This document shows, piece by piece, positions 24,731 to 34,393 of a stretch of 64,000 nt of DNA; positions within the stretch are counted from its first letter, which is position 1; every line of letters begins with the position of its first letter. The translations under genes and the position numbers were made by a program. The notes under the pieces were generated by a model that saw nothing but the letters and a program-made list of their open reading frames with translations, was not told where the DNA came from and ran no database searches. This DNA comes from Pseudomonadota bacterium (GTDB lineage: Bacteria > Pseudomonadota > Alphaproteobacteria > Rhizobiales > Xanthobacteraceae): positions 45,993-109,992 of the forward strand of contig JAGXAJ010000002.1 of assembly GCA_018971625.1 (NCBI GenBank). The letters are read 5' to 3'.

Positions 24731-26617
24731 GTGTCGTGGATGAATGGACTGAATCCGATCGCTGGCTGGGAAAGCGGGTCCGACAATTTTGCGCTGTTTC
24801 GAACGCTTGGTTCCGAACAGCGGTTGAAGACGCTGCAGGCCATGGTTCGCCGCGACCTCGTGCGCGGCGAAATGCTGGTCGCGCAGGGCGATCCATCGGA
24901 TTCCCTGTTCATGGTGCTGCATGGCGCGCTGGCCGTGCGCCGGACCGCCGATGCCCAGCCGTTCGCCGAATTGCGCGCCGGCGAACTGGTCGGCGAAATC
25001 GGCTTTTTTGCCAACGTGCCGCGCACCGCCAATGTCATCGCGATCCGCGACACCAGCGTGCTGGTGCTGACGCGAGCGGCCTATCAGGGTCTCGCGCAGG
25101 ATAGTCCGGCGATCGCCGAAGCGCTGCTCGCCGCGCTCGCGTCGCGCTTCGCGCAACGCACCGAACGCCTGCCGGTGATCCGCCGTTCGCCGGTGGCCCG
25201 CACCGTGGCGTTGATCGAGGGCGGAAACGAGCCCGTGCCGGAGGCCTTCGAACGGCAGATGCGCGAGGCGCTCGCCCGCACCGATGCCGAGGTGGTCGAT
25301 CCCGTTCGCGTCGAAGCTACCTTTCCCGGACGCGCTTTGGATGATCCCGAAGTCACCGACTGGCTCAACGAGCTCGAACAGACGGCGCCGCTTGTGGTCT
25401 ATCTGGGAGGCCGGGAAGCTTCAGCCTGGACGCGCAAGGCCATCCGCCAGGCCGACATGGCCGTGTTTGCGTGCCGCGGCGAGGCGCCGGATGCAGGCCT
25501 GACCGAGGTGGAGGCCTTTGCCTGCGAGGTCCATCCGGCGTCGGCGCGTCGGCTGGTCCGCGTTCATGACCGCCGCAGCAGCGAGGTCAGCGGCACGGCG
25601 GCGTGGCTTGCGCGGTTGCCCTCTTTCATGCATCACCATGTCGCGCTGCAGGATCAACTCGACATCGGCAGCCTGATCCGCTTCCTGTCCGGCCGTGCGA
25701 TCGGATTCGTCGCCGGCGGCGGCGGCAGCTACGGCGCGGCGCATGCCGGCATCTACAAGGCGTTTCGCGAACGCGGCGTGATGTTCGATATCTTTGTCGG
25801 CACCAGCGTCGGCTCCGCCATGGCGGCGGGATTTGCCAAAAACTACGAGGCCGACCACCTCGAGCGCGGCGCGCACGAGATTTTTGTCAAGGCGCGCAGC
25901 TTCCGGCGGCCGACCTGGCCGCGCTATGCGCTGCTCGATCACAAGGCGTTCGACCGCGCGCTCGCGGAACAATATGGCGCGCATTGCCGGATCGAGGATT
26001 GCTGGCGGCCGTTCGCCGCGGTTGCGACCAACCTTTCAAACCATAATCTCGAACTGATCCGCTCGGGCCCGGTGTGGCAGGCGGTGCGCGCATCGAGCGC
26101 GATCCCCGGCCTGTTGCCGCCGTTCTATACCAGCGAGGGAACGATGCTGGTTGACGGCTGTCTGATCGACAACGTTCCGCTGGCGCCGATGCACCAGCTC
26201 AAGAGCGGCCCCAATCTGGTGGTGCATTTCGGCAATCCCGCGACCGAGACCTTCGACGTCGATTATGCGTCGCTGCCCGGCCGGCTCGAACTGGCCGCCG
26301 CCATGCTGCTGCCGTTCCGCAAAAAGTCGCTGCCGGTGGCGCCAAGCGCGGTCAACGTGCTGTGGCGCAGCCTTGTCGCGCACCAGCGTTACGACGCGCT
26401 GCAGGCCGCGCCGCTCGATCACGTGATGCGGCCGCCGCTGCCGCCGGGCATCCGCATCACCGAGTTCGAACGTCATACCGAGATTTTTCAAGCATCCTAT
26501 CTGTGGGCGCGCCAGGCGATCGCGGCGCTGGAAGCAAGCGCCGATCGATCGATTGCCGCGATCCTCGCGGCGGGACGTCCCGGCAAATGTGCGATAGATG
26601 TTGGCCGCGTTAGATAG
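24731..26617 (+). CDS. Cyclic-nucleotide-binding domain / patatin-like phospholipase
   Basis: 628 residues from GTG 24731, or 625 from ATG 24740. The N-terminal CNMP-binding domain (about 20-135) has GEMLVAQGDPSDSLFMVLHG and AGELVGEIGFFANVPRTANV. A middle linker (about 150-300) is followed by a patatin domain with oxyanion loop GGGGSYGAAHAGIYKAFRE, nucleophile elbow FVGTSVGSAM (GXSXG) and DG dyad MLVDGCLIDNVPL. This is the bacterial NTE/RssA-like lysophospholipase layout. The enzyme acts on phospholipid acyl esters at the cytoplasmic membrane, gated by nucleotide binding. The gene overlaps the convergent YccF gene by 8 bp. Confidence 0.9.
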   Translation: MSWMNGLNPIAGWESGSDNFALFRTLGSEQRLKTLQAMVRRDLVRGEMLVAQGDPSDSLFMVLHGALAVRRTADAQPFAELRAGELVGEIGFFANVPRTANVIAIRDTSVLVLTRAAYQGLAQDSPAIAEALLAALASRFAQRTERLPVIRRSPVARTVALIEGGNEPVPEAFERQMREALARTDAEVVDPVRVEATFPGRALDDPEVTDWLNELEQTAPLVVYLGGREASAWTRKAIRQADMAVFACRGEAPDAGLTEVEAFACEVHPASARRLVRVHDRRSSEVSGTAAWLARLPSFMHHHVALQDQLDIGSLIRFLSGRAIGFVAGGGGSYGAAHAGIYKAFRERGVMFDIFVGTSVGSAMAAGFAKNYEADHLERGAHEIFVKARSFRRPTWPRYALLDHKAFDRALAEQYGAHCRIEDCWRPFAAVATNLSNHNLELIRSGPVWQAVRASSAIPGLLPPFYTSEGTMLVDGCLIDNVPLAPMHQLKSGPNLVVHFGNPATETFDVDYASLPGRLELAAAMLLPFRKKSLPVAPSAVNVLWRSLVAHQRYDALQAAPLDHVMRPPLPPGIRITEFERHTEIFQASYLWARQAIAALEASADRSIAAILAAGRPGKCAIDVGRVR

Positions 26618-27014
26618 GCACGATCACCTTGCCGATCGGCCACAGCGCAAGCCCTGCGAGTTTCAGATGGGCCCAGGCAAAGGGAAGACCGACGATGGTG
26701 ACGGCCCACAGGATGGCGGTGATGAGATGTCCCAGTGCCAGCCACCAGCCCGCCAGCACCAGCCAGATCAGGTTGCCGATCAGGCCGAGCGGTCCGGTGC
26801 CGATATCGTGCTGGCCAGTGACGCCGTCGCGATCGACGGCCTGCTGGCCGAAGGGAAGCAGGCTGTAGACGCCGATATTGAATGCAGCCCGTGCCCAGGG
26901 CAGGCCGATAATGGTAATCGCCATGATAACGGCAGCGATCATCCAGCCGACCGCCATCCAAAGCCCGCCGAAAACGATCCAGACGATATTCAGCAGCAGC
27001 GAGACGGCGGGCAT
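26610..27014 (-). CDS. YccF-domain inner-membrane protein
   Basis: 134 residues from the ATG at 27014. It has two tandem YccF-type repeats: NIVWIVFGGLWMAVGWMIAA, then TIIGLPWARAAFNIG; and NLIWLVLAGWWLALGHLITA, then TIVGLPFAWAHLKLA. The repeated N-x-W-x3-G-GW...IIGLPWA pattern is diagnostic of this family (DUF307), with about four membrane helices. Function unknown. The frame is open upstream to 27203 but that part is not hydrophobic or conserved-looking. Confidence 0.85.
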   Translation of the reverse strand: MPAVSLLLNIVWIVFGGLWMAVGWMIAAVIMAITIIGLPWARAAFNIGVYSLLPFGQQAVDRDGVTGQHDIGTGPLGLIGNLIWLVLAGWWLALGHLITAILWAVTIVGLPFAWAHLKLAGLALWPIGKVIVPI

Positions 27015-27248
27015 GCAATGGCTCTGAAATGATAGTTGCGGGCGCGAATTATAGCCCATCAAACCGGATCTCCATACGAATATCCGGTGACCGGACCAGC
27101 GAAGGCCGATGCGGCGGAATCCGGACATCGGAGGAAATGTTGAAATGGCTTGCCGCGGTTGGCTCGCCATTGACAGAGCGTTAACGGGGATTCGGATTCC
27201 CATCCAGGCAAAGAGCGCCTGCCAACCGCCGTTTCCGCGTTGGTCGGT

Positions 27249-28256
27249 TCAGCTCTTGGGCACCCGGCACTGCATGGTGCAGTGGATTCCGGTTTTCAGA
27301 AACGAGATTTCAGTCCTGCCATCGAACGGCCTGAGCGCGGAATTCAGAAGCTTGGTGCCAAATCCGGGCGCTCCGATCGGCCCGACCGCGGGGCCTTCGT
27401 TCTCGTCCCAAATGATGGTCAGGCGATCGTCCGACATTGACCACGACACCTGCAACAATCCGCGCGCCGCGGCGAATGCGCCATATTTTCCGGCATTGGT
27501 CGCAAGCTCATGGAAGATCAGCGCGAGGCTGACCGCCAGCTTGGCCGGGAGAAACAGGGGATCACCGTTCAGGGTAAAGCGGACATGACCGTAGGGACCG
27601 AGTTCGGACAGCAGGAGATCCTTGATGTCGCAGCCGCTGCCATCGACACGCGCGATCAGGTCGTCGGTCGCCGATAGTGCCCGAATCCGATGATCGATAT
27701 TGGCCCAGACTTTGGGCTGATCCTGCAGCACTTGATGCAAGACGGCGTGAACCGTCGACAATTTGTTTTTCAGCCGGTGCTGCAACTCATCGACCATAAG
27801 CTTGCGATATTCCTCCTCTTGCGTCAGCCGCCTGGCGATGTCGCGCTGCCGTGCGGCGACGGAGCGATAATGGTCGACGCCCCATATTGTAAGGCCGCAT
27901 ACCACGAGGAAGATCATCAGCAGCACCAGCCTTGCAAAATCGAGCGAAGTGTTGCTGAAATTGAGCGCGAGGCCGAGCGTGCCGCCAGCCAGCGCCGTTG
28001 CGATCCCGATCCGGAAGCCTCCGAACGCGGCGGCGAAGAATACGGCCGGGAAATAGGGCGTGAAGAACACGTCCGGGCGGATCAGCGAAAGACACCACCG
28101 GACAAGCGTCGACAACAGGACGCAGAATGCCGCAAACCCGATGCTAAGGAATGGCGGTGGTTGAGATATTCCCTGCCAGCCCCGCCGGAAATCGTCGATC
28201 CATTTCCCCATATGCCCCTTGAGCCCGATCAGCTGATCCAAAATAAGGCCGAGCAT
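27249..28256 (-). CDS. HWE-type membrane sensor histidine kinase
   Basis: 335 residues from ATG 28256, or 320 from ATG 28211. An N-terminal DUF4118-like membrane region of about four helices (LIRPDVFFTPYFPAVFFAAA is the typical block) is followed by a short linker and an HWE kinase core. The phospho-acceptor is in VDELQHRLKNKLSTVHAVLH, the N-box is HELATNAGKYGAF and the HWE signature is ITIIWDENEGP, with the Trp-Glu motif. It ends with a GFGTKLLNSAL G-box. Such kinases are abundant in Rhizobiales and often feed general-stress or light pathways. No cognate regulator is adjacent. Confidence 0.85.
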   Translation of the reverse strand: MLGLILDQLIGLKGHMGKWIDDFRRGWQGISQPPPFLSIGFAAFCVLLSTLVRWCLSLIRPDVFFTPYFPAVFFAAAFGGFRIGIATALAGGTLGLALNFSNTSLDFARLVLLMIFLVVCGLTIWGVDHYRSVAARQRDIARRLTQEEEYRKLMVDELQHRLKNKLSTVHAVLHQVLQDQPKVWANIDHRIRALSATDDLIARVDGSGCDIKDLLLSELGPYGHVRFTLNGDPLFLPAKLAVSLALIFHELATNAGKYGAFAAARGLLQVSWSMSDDRLTIIWDENEGPAVGPIGAPGFGTKLLNSALRPFDGRTEISFLKTGIHCTMQCRVPKS

Positions 28257-28389
28257 AGAGCAAAAAACGCAAATGCGCGCCCGAACGTTCGAGGATCTCA
28301 ATATCTTCGAGTCATCGCGGTAAAGCGTTGCTTGCTTTGTTCCCGCCGGCCCCGGATATTTGGAACTACGGCGCCAGACCAGGGAGAGC

Positions 28390-29023
28390 GGCTTGACTGC
28401 AAGGTTGCGGTGATTACCGGTGCGACCAGCGGCATCGGGCGGCGAACCGCGGAAATATTCGTGGCCGAGGGCGCAAAGGTCGTCATCACCGGCCGCCGCG
28501 CGCCGGAGGGCGACGCGCTCGCCAAAAAGCTTGGCGCCGCCTGCATCTTCCGTCAAACCGATGTCACGGTCGAGGACCAGATGCGCGCGCTGATTGGTCT
28601 CGCGGTCGAGAAATTCGGCCGCATCGATTGTCTGTTCAACAATGCCGGCGGTCCCGCCCAGACCGGTGGCATCGAGGGGCTGGAGGCCGATCGGTTCGAC
28701 GCGGCGATGGCGACGCTGGTGCGCAGCGTCATGCCGCGATCGCTACCGGAATCATCGGCAAGGCGCTCGGCTTGCCGATCGATGCTGCGGAAAGGACCTC
28801 TGACATGGTGCGCGAGGCTTACAAGACCGCGCAACCGATTCAACGCGCCGGCCTTACCGATGACATCGCCTATGCCGCATTGTTTCTCGCCGGGGACGAG
28901 TCCAGCTTCATCAACGGCCACGATCTGGTGGTCGACCGCGCCATTACCGGCGGCTGCAATTGGACCGCGCAACAGCAAGGCTACGTCGCGCTGCGCAAGG
29001 CGTTCGAGCAGGATGTAGCGTAG
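28390..29023 (+). pseudogene. Short-chain dehydrogenase with internal deletion and frameshift
   Basis: The 5' frame has the SDR Rossmann start KVAVITGATSGIGRRTAEIF and the CLFNNAGG motif (about 28630-28660), running to DAAMATLVRSVM near 28735. There the homology breaks. The 3' part continues in a different frame as ATGIIGKALGLPIDAAERT, then QRAGLTDDIAYAALFLAGDE and FINGHDLVVD, ending at 29023. The missing middle would carry the catalytic Ser and the YxxxK pair, so the product cannot be an active SDR. The upstream start codon is also unclear. This is a dead gene. Confidence 0.8.
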
Positions 29024-29089
29024 CGAGTTCACTTAGCCCTCGAACAACGAATGAGAGCAGGACCAAGATGCGCCGGTCGCTTGAGCCGC

Positions 29090-29340
29090 TTAGCCTGCCG
29101 GTGCGATCACGACGCGCAATCCATCGCGGGGTTTCGGAATCGGCCACATCCGCCACTCCGGCGTGATGCGGGGCTGCAGCGATACTCCGAGATTTTGCAA
29201 AAAATGCCGCGCGACCTTGCAGGGAAGGCCAGCGAGGTCGAGCCGGGGGCGAGTTTGATAGGCCTGGCGCGCTCGCCGGCGGCCAAACGTCTTCGGCGAA
29301 GCGATTATTTTCCTGCCTGAAGAATGATGCTCGTCGCACC
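29090..29340 (-). pseudogene. Possible remnant of an unrecognised gene
   Basis: On the minus strand a frame without a good start codon reads RARQAYQTRPRLDLAGLPCK, then FLQNLGVSLQPRITPEWRMW and PIPKPRDGLRVVIAPAG before a TAA at 29090-29092. Its composition looks protein-like rather than random, but I do not recognise the family, and upstream in-frame stops block extension. It may be the C-terminal end of a lost gene next to the broken SDR. The gap from here to 29491 shows nothing else apart from a ribosome-binding site at its end. Confidence 0.3.
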
Positions 29341-29491
29341 GGAGTTCGCTTGGCGCAATTCAAGACGGTGATCGCGATCTATTCGATCGGCCATCGACAA
29401 GGATTCCTTGGAACCGCGGCACACGATCTTTTCATTTTGCACTGCAGCAATTATCTGCTTTCAGTCGGATTGAAAATCCTCGCGGGGGGAG

Positions 29492-30694
29492 TTGCCATTG
29501 TCTCTACTCAAAAATGTCGAATACCTGCGGCGTTTCGCAAAGCTGCATCAATTCAACAGCCTGGAGCAGGTCGCGCGAAATTTCACATCGGCGACTCGCA
29601 GTCCGCTGGTCGAAATAAACGGCTTTGGCGCCAATCCGGGCCATCTCAGGATGTGGTCATTCGTGCCGGCCAGGCTGGAGCGGGCAGCCCCGCTTGTCGT
29701 CGTCCTGCACGGCTGCGGCCAGACTGCTGCTGGCTACGACCAAGGCGCCGGTTGGTCGACGCTCGCGGAACGTTATGGCTTTGCGCTGCTGATGCCGGAA
29801 CAGCGGCGAGCCAACAATGCGCAAGGTTGCTTCAACTGGTTCAATCCGGAAGACACCGCGCGCGATCACGGCGAAGCGTGCTCGATCCGGCGGATGATCG
29901 CGCGGATGGTGAAGGATCACGGCATCGACAAGCGTCGCATCTTCGTCACTGGCCTTTCCGCCGGCGGCGCAATGACATCGGTGATGCTCGCAACCTATCC
30001 GGAAGTGTTTGCGGCCGGTGCTGTCATTGCAGGCCTGCCGTATGGCGTGGCCAGCAATGTGCGGGAAGCGCTGGACGGAATGCTGCAGTCGAATTCGCGC
30101 CCGGCCGGCGAACTGGGTGATCTGGTGCGAGGCGCATCGACGCATCAGGGCCCTTGGCCAAAATTGTCGGTATGGCACGGCAGCGCCGATCGCATGGTCG
30201 ATCCCGCCAACGCCAGCGAGATCGTCAAGCAATGGCTCGATGTGCATCGTTTGCCGGCAGCGCCGATGTTTGAAGGTATCGTCGACGGCCATCCGCATCA
30301 GGTGTGGTGGAATGCGGATGGCGAGACCATTGTCGAGTCCTACACCATCACCGACATGGCTCACGGTACCCCGCTTGGCATCGCCGACAATGACGAACGA
30401 TACGGCGCCGAAGGCGCATTCCTGATCGAGGCGGGGATTTCGTCGTCGTATCATATCGCAAACTTCTTCGGCTTGACCAAGCGAATCGGTCAGCCCCGCA
30501 CCACGGACACAACTGTGACAGACGCTTCCAAACCGCAGCCGCCGTCTGCGCCGCTCCGCACCCCCGACGTTGCCGCCGTGCTGAGGCCGCTTTCGCCGCG
30601 GCAAGCTGAGCCGCCGCCACGACGGCGACGCCGTGCGATCGATGTTGGCGCGATCATTACGCGTGCGCTGACGGCGGTCGGCCTGATGAAATAA
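29492..30694 (+). CDS. PHB depolymerase family esterase
   Basis: 400 residues from a TTG at 29492, placed 5 nt after a strong GGGGGA ribosome-binding site. This is a LpqC/extracellular PHB-depolymerase-type alpha/beta hydrolase: PLVVVLHGCGQTAAGYDQGAG (oxyanion region), nucleophile elbow FVTGLSAGGAMTSVM (GXSXG), VWHGSADRMVDPANA with the acid, and GIVDGHPHQVWW with the likely His. GCFNWFNPEDTARD is typical. The C-terminal ~80 residues are Pro/Arg-rich and low complexity. No signal peptide is apparent. Members hydrolyse short polyester or feruloyl-type esters; the substrate is not evident. Confidence 0.85.
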   Translation: MPLSLLKNVEYLRRFAKLHQFNSLEQVARNFTSATRSPLVEINGFGANPGHLRMWSFVPARLERAAPLVVVLHGCGQTAAGYDQGAGWSTLAERYGFALLMPEQRRANNAQGCFNWFNPEDTARDHGEACSIRRMIARMVKDHGIDKRRIFVTGLSAGGAMTSVMLATYPEVFAAGAVIAGLPYGVASNVREALDGMLQSNSRPAGELGDLVRGASTHQGPWPKLSVWHGSADRMVDPANASEIVKQWLDVHRLPAAPMFEGIVDGHPHQVWWNADGETIVESYTITDMAHGTPLGIADNDERYGAEGAFLIEAGISSSYHIANFFGLTKRIGQPRTTDTTVTDASKPQPPSAPLRTPDVAAVLRPLSPRQAEPPPRRRRRAIDVGAIITRALTAVGLMK

Positions 30695-30920
30695 GGCAGG
30701 TGCGCTTGCAGCCAACCTCGACCGGCGGTCGCAGTTAATGTCCGTGGCGCGAACCCGTCATTTTGTTCCTCTTTTCCGGAAATAAATTTGAACCAAATCC
30801 GCGCCCGCGCGTTTAATCGGAATGCGATAGGCGGTTAAGTTCCGGCTGAATTGCATTTGGGCTGCTGGAACCCGGCAAGCCAGAACTCATCGGACAGAAC
30901 TTGGCCTCCGATTGCTGCCT

Positions 30921-33416
30921 ATGTTGAAGACCAGCGTACCCACTGCGAACATCGCGGATTTCCTCGTCGGCGGCGGCGAGATGGGTGCGTTGATGCGGGC
31001 CCATGACTGGTCGGCAAATCCGCTGGGCGGTCCCGAAAGCTGGCCGCAAAGTCTGCGCACGGCGGTACGGCTGCTGCTCAACACCAACCATCCGATGTTC
31101 ATCTGGTGGGGTCCGCAGCTCATCCAGTTCTACAACGACGCCTATCGCCAGACCATGGGACCCGAACGCCACCCGAGCGCGCTTGGCCAGGGTGGGCGGG
31201 AGTGCTGGGGCGAGATCTGGCACATCATTGGTCCGCAAATCGATCAGGTGATGAGCGGCGGCGGCGCGACCTGGCACGAGAACCAACTCGTTCCGGTGAC
31301 GCGTCACGGCGCCTTGCAGCAGGTGTATTGGACTTACGGCTTCAGCCCGATCGATGAAGGCGATCGCGTCGGCGGCGTGCTCGTGGTCTGCCGCGACGTC
31401 ACCGCGGATTATGTCGCCGCGGCGGCCCTGCGGGAGCGTGAGGCTGAACTCGCGCGGGTGCAGCAGATCGGCCGCATCGGTGGCCTCGAGGTTGATCTGC
31501 GAACCGGTTTTTTCAATCGCCGGTCACCGGAATATCTCGCGATTCACGGGTTGCTGCCCGACGCGACCCATGAGTCGCATGAGGACTGGCTGCGGCGGAT
31601 CCATCCCGACGATCGCGACGCCACCGAGAAGAAATTCCTCGATGCGGTCGCAAGCAACGTGCGCGACTATACGGCGCGATACCGGATCGTTCGTCCGATC
31701 GACGGCGAGGTGCGCTGGATTTCGGTCCGCTCCACGATCGAGCGCGACGCCGACGGGCGAGCCGTGCGGTTGGTCGGCGCCCACAGCGACATTACCGAAC
31801 AGGTGCTGGTGGAACAGGCGCTGCGGCAAAGCGAGGAGCGCTACCGTACCCTGGCCGATCAGCTCGCCGAGCTGAATGCGACGCTGGCGCAGCGCGTCGA
31901 GGAAAAGACCCGCGAGCGCGACCGGATCTGGAACGTGTCGCAAGATCTGTTGCTGGTCGCCGATCGCAACGGCATCTGGAAAACGGTCAACCCGGCCTGG
32001 ACCCGGACGCTGGGCTGGAGCGAGGCGGAATTGCTCAACCGCACTTCGCAATGGCTGGAGCATCCCGACGATAACGGCAAAACGCGCGCGCAGGTCGAAA
32101 AACTCGGCCGCAGCGAGGCCACGATCAAATTCGAAAGCCGCTTTCGTCACAAGGATGGCTCCTATCGCTGGCTGTCATGGACCGGCGTGCCGGACCAGGA
32201 TCACATCTATGCGGTGGCCCGCGACATCACCGCGGAGAAGGCCGCGGCCGACCGGCTGCGGGCGGCCGAAGAAGCCCTGCGGCAATCGCACAAGATGGAA
32301 GCCGTCGGCCAGTTGACCGGCGGCATCGCGCACGATTTCAACAATCTGCTGACCGGGATCGTGGGATCGCTGGATCTGCTGCAAACCCGGCTCAATCAGG
32401 GACGGGTCGACAACGTCGCGCATTATATCGATGCGGCGATGACCTCGGCCAACCGCGCCGCCGCGCTGACGCACCGGCTGCTGGCTTTTGCGCGCCGCCA
32501 GCCGCTGGTGCCAAAAAGCGTCGATGCCAACCAGCTTGTGGTGTCGCTGGAGGATTTACTGCGTCGGACCATCGGCGAGGCCATCGATCTGACGATTGTG
32601 GCCTCGGACGATCTTTGGAATACGCTGTGCGACCCCAATCAGCTGGAAAGCGCGCTGCTCAACCTCGCGATCAATGCGCGCGACGCCATGCCCGACGGTG
32701 GCAAGCTGGCGATTTCCACCTGCAATGCGCGGTTCGACGACACCATGGCCGATGCGCCGGCGCTTTCACCCGGTGAATACGTCTGCATCGACGTCACCGA
32801 CACCGGCACGGGCATGAGCGCGGAAGTGGCGGCGCGCGCCTTCGATCCGTTCTTTACCACCAAGCCGATCGGGCAGGGCACCGGCCTCGGGCTGTCGATG
32901 ATCTATGGCTTCGCGCGGCAATCCAACGGTCAGGCCACGATCGACAGCAAACCGGGACACGGCACCACGGTCAGGCTTTATCTGCCGCGGCATCAAAAGG
33001 CTGGCGCGCGCGAGCCGCCCTCGGCCGCTGTGAGCGACGAGCGCGCCAGCACCGGCGAGACCGTATTGGTGGTCGAGGACGAGCCGGTGGTGCGCGGCGT
33101 GGTCCTGGAAATGCTGGGTGAGCAGGGCTACCAAACGTTCGAGGCGGTTGACGGGCCGGCGGGTCTGCAGATCCTGCGCAGCGACCGGCGGATCGATCTG
33201 CTGGTGACCGACGTCGGGCTGCCTGGCATGAATGGACGCCAGCTCGCCGATCAGGCCCGCGAAATGCGGCCGGACCTGAAGATCCTGTTCATCACCGGCT
33301 ATGCCGAGAGCGTGGCGATGGCTGGCGGCTTTCTGCAGCCAGGCATGGAAATGATCACCAAGCCGTTCGACCTCGGCAATCTGTCACGCAGGATCCGCGC
33401 AATGGTGTCGGGCTAG
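30921..33416 (+). CDS. PAS-containing hybrid histidine kinase
   Basis: About 831 residues from ATG 30921. Order: an N-terminal PAS/GAF-like sensor starting ALMRAHDWSANPLGGPESWP (the opening block of many Bradyrhizobium hybrid kinases), two further PAS/PAC modules (about 170-300 and 340-450), then HisKA with GQLTGGIAHDFNNLLTGIVG carrying the phospho-His. HATPase_c follows (NQLESALLNLAINARDAMPD, DTGTGM, GQGTGLGLSMIYGFARQ). A C-terminal receiver (about 710-830) has VLVVEDEPVVRG, acceptor Asp in LLVTDVGLPGMNGR and Lys in MITKPF. Cytoplasmic, with no membrane segments. Signal unknown. Confidence 0.9.
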   Translation: MLKTSVPTANIADFLVGGGEMGALMRAHDWSANPLGGPESWPQSLRTAVRLLLNTNHPMFIWWGPQLIQFYNDAYRQTMGPERHPSALGQGGRECWGEIWHIIGPQIDQVMSGGGATWHENQLVPVTRHGALQQVYWTYGFSPIDEGDRVGGVLVVCRDVTADYVAAAALREREAELARVQQIGRIGGLEVDLRTGFFNRRSPEYLAIHGLLPDATHESHEDWLRRIHPDDRDATEKKFLDAVASNVRDYTARYRIVRPIDGEVRWISVRSTIERDADGRAVRLVGAHSDITEQVLVEQALRQSEERYRTLADQLAELNATLAQRVEEKTRERDRIWNVSQDLLLVADRNGIWKTVNPAWTRTLGWSEAELLNRTSQWLEHPDDNGKTRAQVEKLGRSEATIKFESRFRHKDGSYRWLSWTGVPDQDHIYAVARDITAEKAAADRLRAAEEALRQSHKMEAVGQLTGGIAHDFNNLLTGIVGSLDLLQTRLNQGRVDNVAHYIDAAMTSANRAAALTHRLLAFARRQPLVPKSVDANQLVVSLEDLLRRTIGEAIDLTIVASDDLWNTLCDPNQLESALLNLAINARDAMPDGGKLAISTCNARFDDTMADAPALSPGEYVCIDVTDTGTGMSAEVAARAFDPFFTTKPIGQGTGLGLSMIYGFARQSNGQATIDSKPGHGTTVRLYLPRHQKAGAREPPSAAVSDERASTGETVLVVEDEPVVRGVVLEMLGEQGYQTFEAVDGPAGLQILRSDRRIDLLVTDVGLPGMNGRQLADQAREMRPDLKILFITGYAESVAMAGGFLQPGMEMITKPFDLGNLSRRIRAMVSG

Positions 33417-33463
33417 CGCACCGGTCGTGGCGACCAGCTCGGCCGGCGTCATCGGGCCAGCCG

Positions 33464-34144
33464 TCACATCCTGCCGGTGAGGAATGGGTTGGTCAGGCGC
33501 TCCTGGCCGATCGTGGAGCCGGCGCCATGGCCACAGATGAAGCCGATGTCGTCGCCGAGCGGCAACAGCTTCTCGGTGATCGACTTGATCAGGGTTTTGT
33601 GATCGCCGCCGGGCAAATCGGTTCGCCCGACCGAGCCGTTGAACAGAACGTCGCCGACATGGGCGAAGCGCAATTCCTTGTTGTAGAACACCACGCTGCC
33701 AGGCGAATGGCCGGGACAATGCAGGATGTCGAAGGTCAATTCGCCAATCGAGACCTGATCGCCTTCGTTGAGCCAGCGATCCGGCGCAAAATCGCGCACG
33801 CCGGTCATGCCGAACCGCGCACCGCTCGATACCACATGGTCGAGCAGGAACTTGTCGTTGAGGTGCGGGCCCTCGATCGGCACCGTCAGCGTGTCGCGCA
33901 ATTCCGCCGCGCCGCCGACGTGATCGATATGGCCGTGGGTGAGCCAGATTTTCTCGACATTGACGTTGGATTGCTCGATCGCCCGCAGGATCTTCGGCAC
34001 TTCGCCGCCGGGATCGATCACGACCGCCTTTTTGCTGGCCTCGCACCAGATCAGGGTGCAGTTCTGCTCGAACAGCGTCACCGGAATGATGGCGGCACCT
34101 GCTTTCGACCTGGTCTCGGTTTCGCTCTTGGCTTGCTGGGTCAT
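33464..34144 (-). CDS. Metallo-beta-lactamase-fold hydrolase (GloB/YcbL-like)
   Basis: 226 residues from the ATG at 34144. The metal-binding motif WLTHGHIDHVGGA (HxHxDH) is present, plus LHCPGHSPGSVVFY, the bridging Asp in GDVLFNGSVGRTDL, and FICGHGAGSTIGQERLTNPF. This order matches YcbL-type glyoxalase II enzymes, which split S-lactoylglutathione-like thioesters. The short length (no C-terminal helical domain of true GloB) supports the YcbL type. It is convergent with the hybrid kinase gene. Confidence 0.85.
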   Translation of the reverse strand: MTQQAKSETETRSKAGAAIIPVTLFEQNCTLIWCEASKKAVVIDPGGEVPKILRAIEQSNVNVEKIWLTHGHIDHVGGAAELRDTLTVPIEGPHLNDKFLLDHVVSSGARFGMTGVRDFAPDRWLNEGDQVSIGELTFDILHCPGHSPGSVVFYNKELRFAHVGDVLFNGSVGRTDLPGGDHKTLIKSITEKLLPLGDDIGFICGHGAGSTIGQERLTNPFLTGRM

Positions 34145-34265
34145 TGTCGCACAATGCCGATTTTTGCGGGCTCGCCAAGCAAAATTAAGTTGCAAACGCC
34201 GCGGCACCGACGTTCCCTCGTCATGTTCCCGCCATCCATTGCGAACCGGATGGAGTTTCCGGCGT

Positions 34266-34360
34266 TAGAGCGTTTTCGAGCGAAGTGGGACACCGGTTCG
34301 CGTAAAGAAAACGCGTCAAAACAATATCTAGAGTCCCGTTCCATCGGAGCGGGGCTCTAG
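34266..34360. repeat. Intergenic palindromic repeat (Bradyrhizobiaceae type)
   Basis: TAGAGCGTTTTCGAGCGAAG, then a CACCGGTTCGCGT core and GAAAACGCGTCAAAACA: the arms GCGTTTTC (34270-34277) and GAAAACGC (34307-34314) are inverted. A second inverted pair, TAGAG...CTCTA, spans 34329-34360. From memory this is a widely dispersed intergenic element in Bradyrhizobium/Rhodopseudomonas genomes. It may form an RNA hairpin in the aglA leader. Confidence 0.6.
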
Positions 34361-34393
34361 CCTGCTCCGGCGCGGCAAGAGGGACGACTGACG

